From Sepioteuthis lessoniana (Eukaryota; Mollusca; Cephalopoda; Myopsida; Loliginidae): a stretch of 64,000 bases of DNA. The stretch lies in contig OY757904.1 in NCBI GenBank assembly GCA_963585895.1, positions 84,528,336 through 84,592,335 on the forward strand, given 5' to 3'. Shown piece by piece: positions 34,101-46,278 of this stretch. The position numbers were made by a program, and so were the translations under genes. The notes under the pieces were generated by a model. It did not search any database and was not told the origin of the DNA. It worked only from the letters and a program-made list of their open reading frames with translations. Position 1 is the stretch's first letter, and each line of letters opens with the position of its first letter.

Positions 34101-34681
34101 GTACCTCCTATCCACGTCCACATCTCCCTCCCTGGGTGATCGAGATGGAACCTGTCGACCAGGTCGAACTCAGTCAACAAGTCCGACAGGCTGCTCTCAC
34201 ACCTTCCCAAACTGCTAGCACCCCGACCGGCTCTATCTATCTTGGGGTCAAGGACCGCATTCCAATCGCCCACTAGAACTGTCCGCTTCGAGTCATCCAG
34301 GAACGACCCCAACCGCCGAAAGAAGACTCGTCTCTCCACAGTGATACTGGGCGCATGAACCACAGCTATCCGAAACTCGCAAGTTTTCACGGCAACATCA
34401 GCCACCAGCAGCCGGCCCCCGTCACCTGCAAAGACAACATTAACAATCGCATCAAGGCTGCGTCCAACTAGCAGAGACACCCCAGCGCCGTGGCGGCTGC
34501 CGAATGCTGAGTAAACAACAAAGTCGCCCCTCAGCACCCGACAGTCCGCCCCATAAGCGAAGTGAGTCTCCTGCACCGCAGCGACATTCACACACAGGTT
34601 CGAGAGTTCAGCAGGCAAGTGCGCACACTTGCTTGCGTCCCTCAGTCCCCTCGCATTTAAACTGGCAACGTTTAAAGCCAT
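31196..34681 (-). pseudogene. Tx1 LINE H ORF2 (endonuclease-RT), one in-frame stop
   Basis: Starts MALNVASLNARGLRD at 34681, 14 nt after the ORF1 stop. The endonuclease shows AAVQETHF, LVGDWNAVLDP, YLDRVLVRR and SDHKLV. RT shows SPGLDGLPYEVYL, YRPITLLNTELKI, INLDQSKAFDRVNH (motif A), RQGCPLSPLLYVL (motif B) and SAFADDITVFV (motif C, both catalytic Asp). A TGA at 32071-32069 replaces the Arg codon found in J, and the same frame then runs on through a C-terminal Cys/His domain (CPRCNSGLEETASHAFYYC) to the natural stop at 31196. The change is compatible with CGA to TGA decay. About 1160 residues originally; as it stands, RT is followed by early termination. Confidence 0.9.
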
Positions 34682-34695
34682 TCTGGCCCACTTAC

Positions 34696-37059
34696 CTAAT
34701 CAGTGCTGATGATGGGCCGGAAATCCTCAGGGGTGAGGATGCCAACGGCCTGTCTCAAAGAGCGGTTGCCGAGCTCAGTTGTAACTCGGCCATCCCTGGA
34801 CACTCCGCCGACATCCAATGGGAACCGCACCTTTAATGACCTGTAAAAGGAGGGATGAACAAAAATGGGGACCCTCCCTGAGCAAAATGGTAAACATTGT
34901 CTTAGTGAGGAGTGCTCCAACTCCGCCAACTTTACACCCACGTCGGTCTGACGAACCGTATCCAAGAACTTCCATACGCCCTTGGTACGATCGCCAGCCG
35001 TGCGGATGAAAGTGGTCACCATGGCTGCACTCGTAAAGTTCAAAGGATTACATATTCTTTTTTTCTGGATTTTTTCCAGGTCAAGCAGTGGCCTTAATAA
35101 CTTACGTAGCTGGAAGTCAGTTACTGAGTCCAGCCCGACAGTACAAAAAGCCACTGCCTTCCTGTATTGTTCATCAGTCACATCCTGGATTTCCTGCTTG
35201 GCCTGCCGTCGAGCTGGCTTGGGTTTGGCCTCTGGGGCTACTTGTGCTGGTGCTGGTGCTGCTGCTGGTTCTGGCTCTGCCTGGATTAACTCCAGGAACA
35301 GCTATGGAGAGGAAGATGAACTTAGGGATGGGAGAGACAAAGTTTTAGGTAGACTTTGGGGGGATTGTCTCTCCAAAGAACGCGGTCTTCTCATGTGCTG
35401 AATCTGATAAGGACGAGTTTTTGGAGGTTGAGATTGTTCCAATTGTGGGGATTGTGGAGGTTGAAAAGGTTTAGGAGGTTGTGGGATTTGTAGGGGTTCA
35501 GGGGGTACATGTTGTGGAGTTGGGTATTGAGAGGGAGGTAGTGTAGGGAACGGTGGTGGTGGAGGGAACGGTGGTGGCGGAAACGGGGTTGGTATCCGTG
35601 GTAGGGTTTGTTGAGGGGGAGGTTGTTGAGGAGTAGGCTGAAAGGCATTGGAGGGGCCTTCCAAGGGGTCATCTGTGCAGAGTGGCCCTGCGCACATCTT
35701 TTTCGCAGCTCCCTCTCCGCTGCTTCTTCTCCTTTTCAAATTTGTTGTCGTCTCCATGGGGAGATCCAGTGCTTCTTTAGTGGTGAGGGTTGTTTTATCT
35801 TTGGGCTTCTTTTTGGATGGGGCCTTGGTTTCTGGGAGTATTGGATGCTCGATAATGTTGGGCGGTATAGGCGCCGTCACTGATGTGGGTATGAATTGGG
35901 ATGATGAGCTTCTAGCAGGAGAGGCGGTTACAGTCGCAGTCTTGTCCTCCGTTTTCTTTGGGGATTTCCGTTTTTTTTTCCTGGTCACTTCGGTCCAGCC
36001 TTCCTCCGCTTTTTTTGGCTGGACCTGACCCGGCTCCTTAGCTGTTGGACTGCTGGTTTGGCTACTGATGGTGGCTGTGGCGATTGTTGCTGTTGGAGTA
36101 GTTGTTGTGGAGGCTGCGGGAGCTGCAACATTTTGAGGGTCCTTCTTGGGGCAAAATTTTGAAATATGTCCCAACTGTTTGCAGCTCCAGCAGCGTGGAC
36201 GTCGTCCCTCCACCACCACCATCATCTGCCTCTCTCTGCTGATGATAACTTCTGGGATGTCTCGGAATCCCTCCCTAGTCAAACATAGCCGGAACACATG
36301 GTCCCCGTAGGCCGTCCCGGCGGCTGACCTTAGAAGGTTGCTTTCCTCTACTTGTCCATATCTACTGAGGAAGGCGGCCAGCACCTCCCCAGTGACAGTG
36401 GCCGGGATGTTACATACTGTAACGCGGACCCTGCGGGTCCCCATGTACTCCGGCTGCAGTCGGAAGAACTTGGTCGCGATTGTAGTTGTGGCCGCTTTTG
36501 TTGCCAGTTCCTTGGTGGGAAGCAGGACGTCCCAAGTTGCAAAACTCCATCTGCAAAAATACTGGCATGGGATGCCTGCTTTCCGTAGGAGGTCTTTGAA
36601 TACCTCCTTTTTCAGCCCAACCAGCCGTCTTGTTTTGAGGTTCGAAACCACCAAAGACAAGATTCTTGGCTCCAGCTTTTCGATGATCTCGGGGATGGGC
36701 AAGATTTCGTTGCCCTTGAAGTACTGGGCATACTTGCCCATCCGGTCTTTTTCGTGATCTTCTGGGTTCTTTGTCTGGATTTTCCAAGGTACTGGGCTTG
36801 GTGGTTTCTCCTTTTGTCCCGGCTGCATTGGGCTATCTGTTTCATCAGGTATTGGCAAAGAAGGCCAATTTGAGCCAATGAGGCTAACCGTTGGTGTTTC
36901 CGGTTCCCTTTGTTCCTCCGACTGCTTAGGGAGGGCTTCTCTTTTTTCCGCTTGTGAAGGTGGGTCGCAAGGATGAGATGAATGCGATGGAGAAGAGGAA
37001 CCCTCCATGACTGCTAAATCGCAATCAGGAGGGTTAGTGTGATTCGACGGGAGGTCCAA
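34696..37059 (-). pseudogene. Tx1 LINE H ORF1, one in-frame stop
   Basis: From the ATG at 37059 the frame runs 585 codons to a TAG at 35304-35302. It then continues in the same frame to the natural stop at 34696, so the original protein was about 786 residues. Features in order: Pro/Glu-rich N-terminus with LIGSNWPSLPIPDE, an RRM-like region (about 100-240, with ATWDVLLPTKELA and RRVRVTVCNIPA), a CCHC knuckle CWSCKQLGHISKFC, a low-complexity Pro/Thr/Gln linker, and a conserved C-terminal domain ending SLRQAVGILTPEDFRP. It is expected to bind the LINE RNA. Copy J has no stop at this place. The protein is truncated unless the stop is read through. Confidence 0.85.
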
Positions 37060-37291
37060 AAATAAAAATATAAATAACTAAAGAGGTCAGGATGGAATGG
37101 ATATAATGACCGCAGGGTCACTTGTCAACGGTAGTAAAGCAAACCCTCACAACCAGGAAACTGGGGGCAGTACTGCCGCCCAGCAACTGGCGCTAGGTGA
37201 GGGGAGTGGGGAGCAACTAGCGTCCAGTTGCCAGACAAAAAAAAGGTGGCAGTAACTCAATACCGATCCACAATCTAAAAGTTGTCGTCCG

Positions 37292-37520
37292 CGAAACTCA
37301 CTTGTAGTCAGTAGCTAGGCTAAGAGCAACGTCCTTAGCAAGGCCAAGACTAAAGTAAATCAGTCCTCAATGAAGGAGCTATTTATGGCACATTGGGAGA
37401 TTCCAATGTGCACACATTGGCCGGTCCATTCCTTGGATTGTGATTGGCTAGAACATCTAATTGGATATATTTGTTCATAAATACCAACCCTGTCCAGTAA
37501 GCATTAGTCTTGACCACGCT
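37292..37520 (-). repeat. gypsy LTR, part 1 (leader junction to target site a)
   Basis: On the minus strand this is the 3' two thirds of the LTR, from the site-a motif to CTGACTACA (37303) plus leader bases to 37292. It contains a CCATAAATAGC TATA-like box and target motif b (37336-37354, minus). The rest of this LTR lies at 50342-50427 beyond LINEs I and K. Read together the LTR is about 290 bp and has TGTAG...CTACA ends. Confidence 0.8.
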
Positions 37521-37826
37521 TTTGTCTGTTTGTAATTGCTATTGACCAGTAAGTTTTTCTAATTATTGTTAAATTTGTTCTCTTTTTGGAAAATATTGTT
37601 ATTTGTTAAATTTGTTGATTTGAGTTATTGTTTGAACTTTTATTGTTGACTACCCCTCCCCCAAACAATTGTTATTTTGTTTGTTGAGGGGGGTCAACTC
37701 CTGTTAACTTTTGTGGGGAAAAAAACAAACCAAAACACGACTCATCTTTTTCATCTCCAACATCGTCTCATTTTCTCAAGAAACATTCATTACTTTTTTC
37801 TCGCCAAGTTGCCTTAAAAAGCAACT

Positions 37827-39794
37827 ATGGCAGAATCATCCGATTCGACATCAGACATATTTGAAGCCCCCCCTCAAAGCCGGAAGACAGAGGGCCAGTA
37901 CCCTCACAGTCATCTACCCAGGCCAGAACAATACAACCGGCTCAAAAAGTACCATCCATACAAGCCTCTTGGACAGAAAAAATAACCCAAAAGAAATGCC
38001 CTAAAAACTATGTCCAAATTAGGGAAAAATATGAAAAATATTTTCACGGAAATAGAATACTCCCTATTCCCAAATTAGTCCAAGAGGTCCAGCCCAAGAA
38101 AATATCTTTTGTTATTACAGACTTAAAAACCAGAAGGCTGGCTGGTATAAAGAAAGAATGTTTTGAAGAGCTACTGAAAGGAGCAGGCATCCCTGCAAAA
38201 TATTATTGCAGGCGAAGCTTTGCAACATGGGATGTGCTGTTACCTACGGAAGAACTAGCAAAGAAACTGGCCGGGGATAATATTACATCCAAATACTTCC
38301 GGCTTCAGCCCGAATATCTGGGAAAAAGGCGAATAAAGATCACCGTGTGCAATGTCCCGATTGAATTGAATGAGGAGGTGTTGGCTGCGTTTCTGAGTAG
38401 CTATGGGGACATCGAAGATACAGCTAAAGCAAAATCACCAAGCGGGACTGCGCACGGTGATTATTTGTTCACCATTTGCATGGACAGAGGGGGGTTTATG
38501 GCTATACCCCACACCATGGAATATGAGAGCCAGACAATGACGGTAGTCGTGGATGGTAGGAAGCCCCAGTGTTGGAACTGCAAACAACTGGGGCACTTCT
38601 CTAAATCCTGCCCTCAAAAAACCAACACGACGACAAAAACAAATGCTACGGCCGTAACTGCAAAAGCAGCAGCAGCAGCAACAACGAATACAATGACGAA
38701 GCCAACAGGCGAAAGCCCCAAACAAGACACTGGGGATCACCCCGACAAAGAAGAAGGGTGGACCCAAGTACAAAGGGGCGGAAAAAAAAAGAAGAGCCCA
38801 GTCAAAACATCGGATAGTGAGGCACCAATAGCAGCCACTAGTGCTGATACTGTAACTACTACAACAACGAAAAAAGCAGCAGCAGCATCACCATCCACTA
38901 CGACAAAGAAAATTAAAGAAAAAACTAAAGAAAAAACTAAAGAAATTGAAGCGATGGATTACTCCATAAATTTAAGACGACGTAGGGATAGTGGGGACTC
39001 AATAACTGAGGAAGGGGGGAAAAAAACATATAAAAAAGCCACCCCAAGTAAAAGCAAAACAATCCTAAACACCCTCTTCGCCCCAACCAAAGGGAGAGAA
39101 AAACATTCGACCAGCTCAAATCATCCCTCCCCAACAAAGTACCCCAGCACACATCTCAGACTTCCCACTTTCCCCTAAAACTCCCTCACTCTCACCTATC
39201 ACAACCCCCAACTTACTCCTTCGTTCCCAGTCGGCGACAAGAGAATCAACGCCACCAGCATCATCATTATCATCATCCAGTGTACAAAAGCAGCGGTCAC
39301 GGTCGACTTCAAACGAAGTTCGCCGTGCACTGACTGCATATCATTTTTGTGAAGATATACTTCAGCCCCAGAATTTAGACCACGTGGTCAAAAAGTCCTT
39401 GAAACCACTGCTGTCATTAAGGACTGTGGACAAGCTGGACATCACAAACCCTTACTTATTCAAGGATGCACCAATGTTAACCACATTCGTCCGTACGGCT
39501 GGCAATCGGACTAAAGAGCTCTGGCAATTTATCGACGATGCCAGTCGGACGGACGTAATGTTGGCGGACACAAAAAACTCAATGCTAAGAAAAATGCTTC
39601 CTTTTTGTTCGGGCAGGGTCCCGATTTTAGTTCACCCATCATTCTATAGGTCCCTAAAACTGAGGTACCCCATGGATGTTGGCGGAATTACCAGGGATGA
39701 CCGAGTTAGCACTGAGCTCGGCACCGGTTTCCTGCGTCAGGCCGTCGGCATCCTTACCCCGAAGGATTTCCGGCCCATAGTCAACAGTGAGTAA
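37827..39794 (+). pseudogene. Tx1 LINE I ORF1, frameshifted
   Basis: The ATG at 37827 opens MAESSDSTSDIFEAPP. The frame changes near 37960, after which ITDLKTRRLAGIKKE, ATWDVLLPTEELA and RRIKITVCNVPIEL (RRM-like region) follow, then a CCHC knuckle CWNCKQLGHFSKSC (about 38571) and Ala/Thr/Lys-rich linkers built on GCA and ACA repeats. The frame is lost again near 39178. The C-terminal domain is open at 39384-39794 (MLTTFVRTAGNRTKELW ... SLRQ-like end FLRQAVGILTPKDFRP). The natural stop lies 11 nt before the ORF2 start. It is diverged from H and J, suggesting different ORF1 history. Confidence 0.8.
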
Positions 39795-39805
39795 GGTAAG
39801 TCGGA

Positions 39806-42800
39806 TTGATGGCTCTTAATCTTGCTGCGTTGAATGTGAGGGGATTGAGGGATTCAAGCAAGTGTGCGCGCTTGCTTGGTGAACTCAAAACTCTCGGTGT
39901 AGATGTTGCTGCAGTGCAGGAGACCCACTTCACTTGCGAGGCTGACTGTCGGGTGCTGGAAAGCGACTTTAGCGTTTTCTCAGCATACGGCAGCAACTTC
40001 AGCACTGGGGTCTCCTTGCTAGTTGGACGCAGCCTTGATGCCGATGTTGACGTTGTTTTTGCAGGTGACGGGGGCCGACTGGTTGTGGCCGATGTTGCTG
40101 TGAAAAGTTTCAAGTTTCGTCTGGTTGCGGTTTATGCGCCCAATATCGCTGCGGAGAGGGTTTCCTTCTTTTGTCGGTTGGCGCCGTTCCTGGACGATAC
40201 GAAGCGGCTAGTCTTAATGGGTGATTGGAATGCGATCCTTGATCCCAAGATAGATAAGGTCGGGCGGGGAGCTAGGAGTGCGGGAAGGTGTGATGGCCTC
40301 ATGACTCGTCATGATCTGGTCGACAGGTTTCGTCTTGATCACCCAGGGCGGGAGATGTGGACGTGGTTAGAAAGCTCGCCCTCTGCCAAAGTGGCTACCT
40401 ACTTGGACAGAGTGTTAGTTAGAAGAGCTGACATCGATTTTGTTAGTTGTCCCACGTTCCACTTGATAGCGTGGACTGACCATAAACTTGTTAGCGTCAG
40501 TCTATGGTTAGCTGATAGGCCTAGGCTGGCCGGCTACTGGAAGTTCAATACCTCCTTACTGGAGATACGGGACTTCCGGGACCGGCTGGAATCCCTAATT
40601 CAGTTAGTGGGGCGGTTACCGGGAATAGGTGGTGGGGATCTCTTAAGCATAGGATTAGAGATTTCGCTACCAAGTACGGTCAACAGCTCAATTTAGATAG
40701 GGCCAAGGAAGCGAAATCTATAGAAGATAGACTTTCCCGGGCGGTGGCTGGGGGGGACTCCCTAAACGTAGAGCTAGCTAGGGGGGACCTTGAGCGCGAG
40801 AGTAGCGAGCGCTACAAGGGCTACGTAGTTAGATCTAGGTTAAAGAGAGTTCTCAACAAAGCTGTGAAGACGAACGCGACTGCGCGTGAAGAAGAAGTGC
40901 GAAGGTTCCCTGATCGGTATATCGCTTCTGTCAAGGCCCCGGACGGGCGACTGCTGCGTTCGAGTCGTGAGATACGTGATGCCTTTCGGGCGCACTTTCG
41001 GGGTCGCTTTGCCCGCTGCACTGATCTCCCGATCCGGGAGTTTCGTAGCTATCTTGCCGACTTCCCCCGCCTTGGGGCGGCTGAAGCGGCTGGCTGCGAG
41101 GGTGTGGTTACTGAATGCGAAGTCCGTGACGCGTTGAAGCAGGTCGGCCTGAACAAGTCGCCGGGACTGGATGGTTTGCCCTACGAAGTGTACTTGAGGA
41201 TGTCGCACATGTTTGTGCCTATTCTGACGGATATGTTCAACCATTGGTTCGCCCAGGGAGCCATCCCTGGTAGCGTTACCAAGGGCGTGATCACATTGCT
41301 GAAGAAAGGTGGCAGGCATGTTTGGGAGGGTTTAGATGATTACAGGCCCATAACTCTGCTTAACACAGAGTTAAAGATTTTGGCCCGGGTCTTGGCGAAT
41401 CGTTTACAGCGTGTCATCAGTGATCTGATCGGCCCTGAACAGACCTTTGCTGTGAAGGGAAGATCGATCCAGGACAATCTGCACTTGATTCGCGAGGTCC
41501 TAGAGGGGATAGAAGACGACACAGAAGCCGCGCTGATCAGTTTAGATCAGGCCAAGGCCTTCGACAGGGTTGACCATCGGTTCTTGGCGTCTGTTTTGGA
41601 GACAAACCGGAGTTCCGCAGATGGATTAGCATGATGTACCACAACCCTCAGGCAGTGGTGCAGGTGAACGGAAGGCGTTCGGAGGTATTCGCGATCGAGC
41701 GTTCGGTGCGGCAGGGCTGCCCGCTGTCTCCTCTCCTCTATGTCCTCGCGTTGGAGCCCCTCCTGCGCAGGCTTAGGGATGAGGGGACAAGTCCGGCCCT
41801 GCGCGGTATACCTTTTGTTAGCAGCCTTGCGGCAAGGGTTTCCGCGTTCGCTGATGATATCACAGTGTTTGTATCCCGCCGTCTGGATATAAAGGCTGTG
41901 AAGAAGGCGGTTAGCGAGTACGAGCGGATTGCAGGGGCCAAGGTCAACTTTGACAAAAGCGAAGGTTTGCGGCTTGGTGCTTGGAGGGGTAGCGATACTC
42001 TTCCAGGGCCCTTCCGCTGGAGTGACGGACCCGTCCGCATCCTCGGGGTGTGGTTCGGGCCCGACCTCCAACTGGAGCGAAATTGGTCGGAAGTACAAGC
42101 TAAGGTGAATGCTCAGGTGGCCACCTGGCTTTCAAGGAGGTTGTCCTTAAAGGGTAGGGCGGAGGCGTGCGCCGTGTACGTCTTCCCCCTGATTCTTTAC
42201 CGATTGGCTGTACTTCCTCTGCCTAAGGCACGTCGGTTGGCACTGCAACAATCCCTTTCCAGATTGCTCTGGGGAGGTGCAAGGCCGATGGTCCGTAGGC
42301 AGGTCTGTATCCAACGTACGCGCAACGGGGGTCTAGGTATGCCTGATCTGGAGAGCCACTGGTTTGCTCAAAGACTTGCATACTTGGGCAGAGTCTTGAC
42401 GGGGACTGCAGTGTGGAGACTGAAGGCGAGTCGGACTTTTCCTCGCTTAAAGTCAGACCCAAAGGCTGAAGGTCGACGTAGGCCTTTGGGCGAAACACTG
42501 TTTGTCCGCGAGTGCCGAACGGCCCTTCGTAACCTTCTTGGGTCCAGTGACCTTTCATGGCCTCGAAAAGAACTATATCGGGAGCTAGTGGAGGGTTCCG
42601 CTTCTGATCCTCTCAGCGAGCGGCACGGCTGGACGACGGGGGAGATTCGCTCTCATTGGAATTGGGCGCCAGGATCGAGCTTCTTGAACAACTCTGAGTT
42701 CTCGCTCACCTGGCGACTTGCGCGAAATGCGTTACCCCTTGCCGGCTTGAGCTACAAGGCGGGCCTGGCAGACATGCCCGATTGCACTCGCTGCGGCAGT

Positions 42801-43268
42801 GGCTTGGAAGAAACGGCTGAGCACGCCTTCTACTACAGCGAGCGAGTCCCTCCGTTTTGGGATCACGTCGGCGAGTGGACGGCCCGCATCGAGCCCAAAC
42901 AGCTTGTGCTGCTCGACGTTGGTTACGTCGTGGACAACGTTCTTCCTCCGTTTCAGGGTGAGAAGCGTGTGGTGTTTCTCGCGATCCTGGCTGTAGCTAG
43001 AATGGTGGTGTGGACGACGCGAAACAAGGGATTTTATGACGATGCAAACTTTTCTCATCGTGATCTGGTTTTGTTCTTTCGGCATCTGCTGAGGGTCAAA
43101 ATCAGATGCGATAGAAAATGCTTGGATTGCATAAAATTCAGCAAAAGGTGGGTGAATGCAGCGAGCCTGGTCGTGCGAAAGGGGGCAATGTTGGAGTCAT
43201 CCTTCCCTCCTCTGCCGACTCATGGGTCTACGGTACGGGTTCTTAGGGACCCCACCCCTGGTAAGTAG
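39806..43268 (+). pseudogene. Tx1 LINE I ORF2, two frameshifts
   Basis: Starts MMALNLAALNVRGLRD. The endonuclease (39806-40600) is complete with AAVQETHF, LMGDWNAILDP and TDHKLV, apart from a small in-frame loss near 40290. Compared with J, about 7 bases are missing near 40605 and about 10 near 41600, giving the three open pieces 39806-40696, 40744-41634 and 41631-43268. RT motifs survive: LDQAKAFDRVDH, RQGCPLSPLLYVL and SAFADDITVFV. The C-terminal Cys/His domain reads CTRCGSGLEETAEHAFYY. The active-site residues are intact but no single protein can be made. Confidence 0.88.
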
Positions 43269-43947
43269 AACTGTTCCCTTTTTCTTTTGGTACCCAGGTA
43301 CCTAGTTAGCAGTATGTTGTGAGTCATTGTCCCCGTCATCTAGTCGTTAGTTCTCAAGATCTTCCCCATCCCTATTATTTTTCGACCTCAACCCGCATCC
43401 CAGGCCACGTTTACTGAAGATCTTGAACATGCATATGTATAAAAATCATATCACCAGCTTATATCAACCCATACCGCGCCCGACCCCTTATTTCTTTTAC
43501 CCCGGTAGATTAGGGTTCCTGTCCCACCTAGGGTAGGTCCGACTTGTTTCCGGTTCTTTCGTCCCGGAAAACAGTCGGCCTCCAATTTTATAGACGGGGG
43601 GATGGGAGGGCAACCAAACGGAGGATTTTTCCTTTGTTTTTGTATATATTTCGGGGTTTTTTCTCCCATTCCCATCACATTCATTGTAAATAAATCATAC
43701 ATGTAAATAAAATCATTCATGAATCTCGGGATTTTAAGTAGGACTTCTTCAAAGAGCAAATGTGGTATTTTGGTGATTGCAGCGCGCATGACGATGGAAG
43801 AATGGCTATATATTGTATTGTTGAATGGGTCGGCGAATGTGGCTAGCTAGGTCTCCTTAGTATATATAGAAAAGTATGACCACTCCCTTCCCCTCCCCAA
43901 AAAACTTCAAGGCCTTGTGCCTTCTGTATATTTTATACAGGAATAAA
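43269..43947 (+). other. Tx1 LINE I 3'UTR
   Basis: Closely matches the 3'UTR of J in blocks, for example CGGTTCTTTCG and GACGGGGGGATGGGAGGGC (near 43593). Ends in a small hairpin (TGTATATTTTATACA) followed by GGAATAAA. Confidence 0.75.
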
Positions 43948-43963
43948 TAGTCTTGACTATGCT
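43948..43963 (+). repeat. gypsy LTR target site copy between LINEs I and K
   Basis: TAGTCTTGACTATGCT sits between the 3' end of I and the 5' end of K. It repeats 37505-37520 and 50342-50359. Confidence 0.85.
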
Positions 43964-44217
43964 TTTTGTCTAGGTTGGTCCTAATTTTGACCGTTTTTTT
44001 TAAAAAAAAAAGAAAAAGTTTATTTCAGCGCTACCATCAAATCGGATTTTACCACTTTCTCATATCATCGCGACGACTTCTCCCGGCTGGGCTGAAATTT
44101 TCTGACCCGGTTGGATAAACAAAGATAAGTTCTTTTTCTCCCAATTTTTTTTGTTGTTTTTTTGGGGTTTTTTTTCTCCTCATTTTTACACCTCCCTTTT
44201 CATCCAGCCTATCATTT

Positions 44218-46278
44218 ATGGCCGGCCGGGCAGACGGCTCGGCCATAAAGGCCCTTTTTAACCCTACCAAGGGTGACCCTCTCCCCCAGGTGAAAAAGAA
44301 AAACAAATCACCTACCCCAAAAAATGCCCATTCCCCTGACCAGAAAGAAAAAACGCCCCGCAAAAAATTACCTTCTCCCGACAAAAATGCCACACCAGAT
44401 GAAATCTCTCAAGAAAAAGAAAATAGTTGGACAGCACCCCAGAAAATACAGGTCGATGTCGACGACTTGCTCCAGCGAGCAAAGGCCATCTCCAGTGAAG
44501 TACAGGAGCATGGCCTTATGTTCAATTTGGAGGAGGTAAGACAAGACCAGAAAAAAAAGAACGGTGTCTGTCTTTGTTGTGGATAAGCGATCCAGAAAAA
44601 TCGTTAAACCCGCCAAAGACATGGTTCTCCGTCAGATTTCCAGCCTGGGCGTAAAAGCACAAGCTATAATTGCTGGTGCTTCTTACGCTTTCTGGGATAT
44701 ATTGTTACCGACTATAGAAGAAGCCGTCGCCCTAACAAAAAAATCTTTGGAAAACAAAGAATATTTCTTTAGAACAGAATATATGGGGCGACGGCGGACC
44801 ACGGTTTCAATATACGAAGTCCCTAGCTTCCTTTGAGACGCAAACTTAGCTGCCTATATGCTTCAGTTTGGCGACATCGTCTCTGCAACACACGATGGAA
44901 TGGAGGTTTGACATAATGTTGGATATGAAAACCTTCTACTCCGTTCCCAACTGGTTGGAGGTGGAAGGGCGCAGGCTTCCTGTAATAGTGTCGGGAAGGA
45001 AACCCGCCTGCTGGCACTGTGGCGAGATTGGTCACCTCTCCGCAGTTTGCCCGGGGAAGAAGGCCCCGAAGAAGCCCCACCACAAACCCGATACCCTCTC
45101 ACCTGTGGTTAAAACAAACACAGAAAAGGAGACTCCCGTAGTCTCGCCCACACCAGCGGGTAAAAAAAACCCACTCCCCCTTCGTCCCCTACGGTTAATT
45201 CCGAAGAGGCGAAGGCTGAGTGGCTGACTGTGGGAAAAGGTGGGAGGAAGCTCCAACCTGAGGATCCTCGCTCCCAAAAGTCGTCCCAGGTGGGCACCGA
45301 CAGTTCACCCTCCTCAAAAAACAAGTCCATCTCACCCACATATACCCAGAAATCCTCCCCCCCAAAAACAAATTCCCACCCAAGACCCCACCTAAACAGC
45401 GCATTTCTCCCAAGGTCAGATCTTTCAGCCCAGGCCGGGAGAAATTCGAAAAGCAGTTGGAATTTAAAAAGCGGCTGGACCAGGAGCGGAAATCGTCTCC
45501 ACGACCAGGGCCCTCTCATTCCACACCTTCATCACCAAGACAACTCAGAACCATTCGTCCACCACCAACCACACCACCCCATAGATCCATGCCTCCGCCT
45601 CTCATGTCTGTTCTAGTCCAGAGAAAAAAGGGACCCACCCACCCTCCGCTGCCGTTGGAGTCACCAACAACCAAGCCAGCCCCACTAGCAACAGCTGCAG
45701 CAACCTCATCATCACCATCTACCACACCGAAGAAACGGCAGCGGAGCTCGTCTATCGACAGCTCGGGGGATGAGGTCCCTAAACACATAAAAAAACGGGA
45801 AAAACCGCGCCATCACACCGGATCAAACATCTGCCGGGTGGATGAGGGGGCTCTGGATCGTCTTCACAAGGTCCAGCCGCAGCTGTTGAAAGATTTAAGG
45901 GTCCTCCACAACTTCAAGGAAGTTAACGGTTGTAATGTGGAGGACCCTAAAAACTTCCCCAATTCATGGATCACCACCGTCATTCGAAAGGGCCGAGGGT
46001 CGGAAGGTGTAATGAAGATGTTAGGAGAGGCAAACGAGGCCCTCGGCCCTATATCATTCCTTAAGGACGATCTTTCATCATGTAAGGGTCTTGTTGGGAG
46101 GGTCCCTGTTGTTCTACACCCCTCCCTCTATAGGGCTTTAAAACTAACTTTTCCGCGGGACGTCGGGGGTCTCGCTCATGACGGAGCCATCGATAATGAG
46201 ATGGCCACGGGATCCATGAGCCAGACCGTCGGAGTCCTGACCCCAGCCATGTTTATACCTCCAGCGTCGCGGCATTGA
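44218..46278 (+). pseudogene. Tx1 LINE K ORF1, broken
   Basis: Opens MAGRADGSAIKALFNPTKGD. The pieces 44218-44586, 44564-44836 and 44868-45227 carry the RRM-like region (SYAFWDILLPTIEEA, RRRTTVSIYEVP) and a CCHC knuckle CWHCGEIGHLSAVC (about 45012). 45457-46278 carries a Pro/Ser-rich linker and the C-terminal domain (WITTVIRKGRGSEGVM ... SMSQTVGVLTP). The last codons run straight into endonuclease sequence, so the usual ORF1 stop and ORF2 start are deleted here. At least three frame changes. Confidence 0.8.

Larger units (their letters stand above)
30508..37291 (-). mobile_element. Tx1-clade LINE H, full length, nearly intact
   Basis: Minus-strand 6.8 kb element: 5'UTR (37060-37291), ORF1 (37059-34696), ORF2 (34681-31196) and 3'UTR (31195-30508) ending in AATAAA directly against TAGTCTTGGCC of a gypsy LTR. 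Only one premature stop is seen in each ORF. It is GC-rich against AT-rich surroundings. It is a sister of I and J and more distant from K. The flanks carry a 61 bp duplication of LTR end plus leader. Confidence 0.9.
37521..43947 (+). mobile_element. Tx1-clade LINE I, full length, moderately decayed
   Basis: Plus-strand 6.4 kb element: 5'UTR 37521-37826, ORF1 about 37827-39794, ORF2 39806-43268, 3'UTR 43269-43947 ending GGAATAAA. It is flanked by TAGTCTTGAC(Y)A(Y)GCT at 37505-37520 and 43948-43963, a 16 bp target duplication with two mismatches. ORF2 is very close to J, while ORF1 is more divergent. ORF1 is broken more than once and ORF2 twice. Confidence 0.9.
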
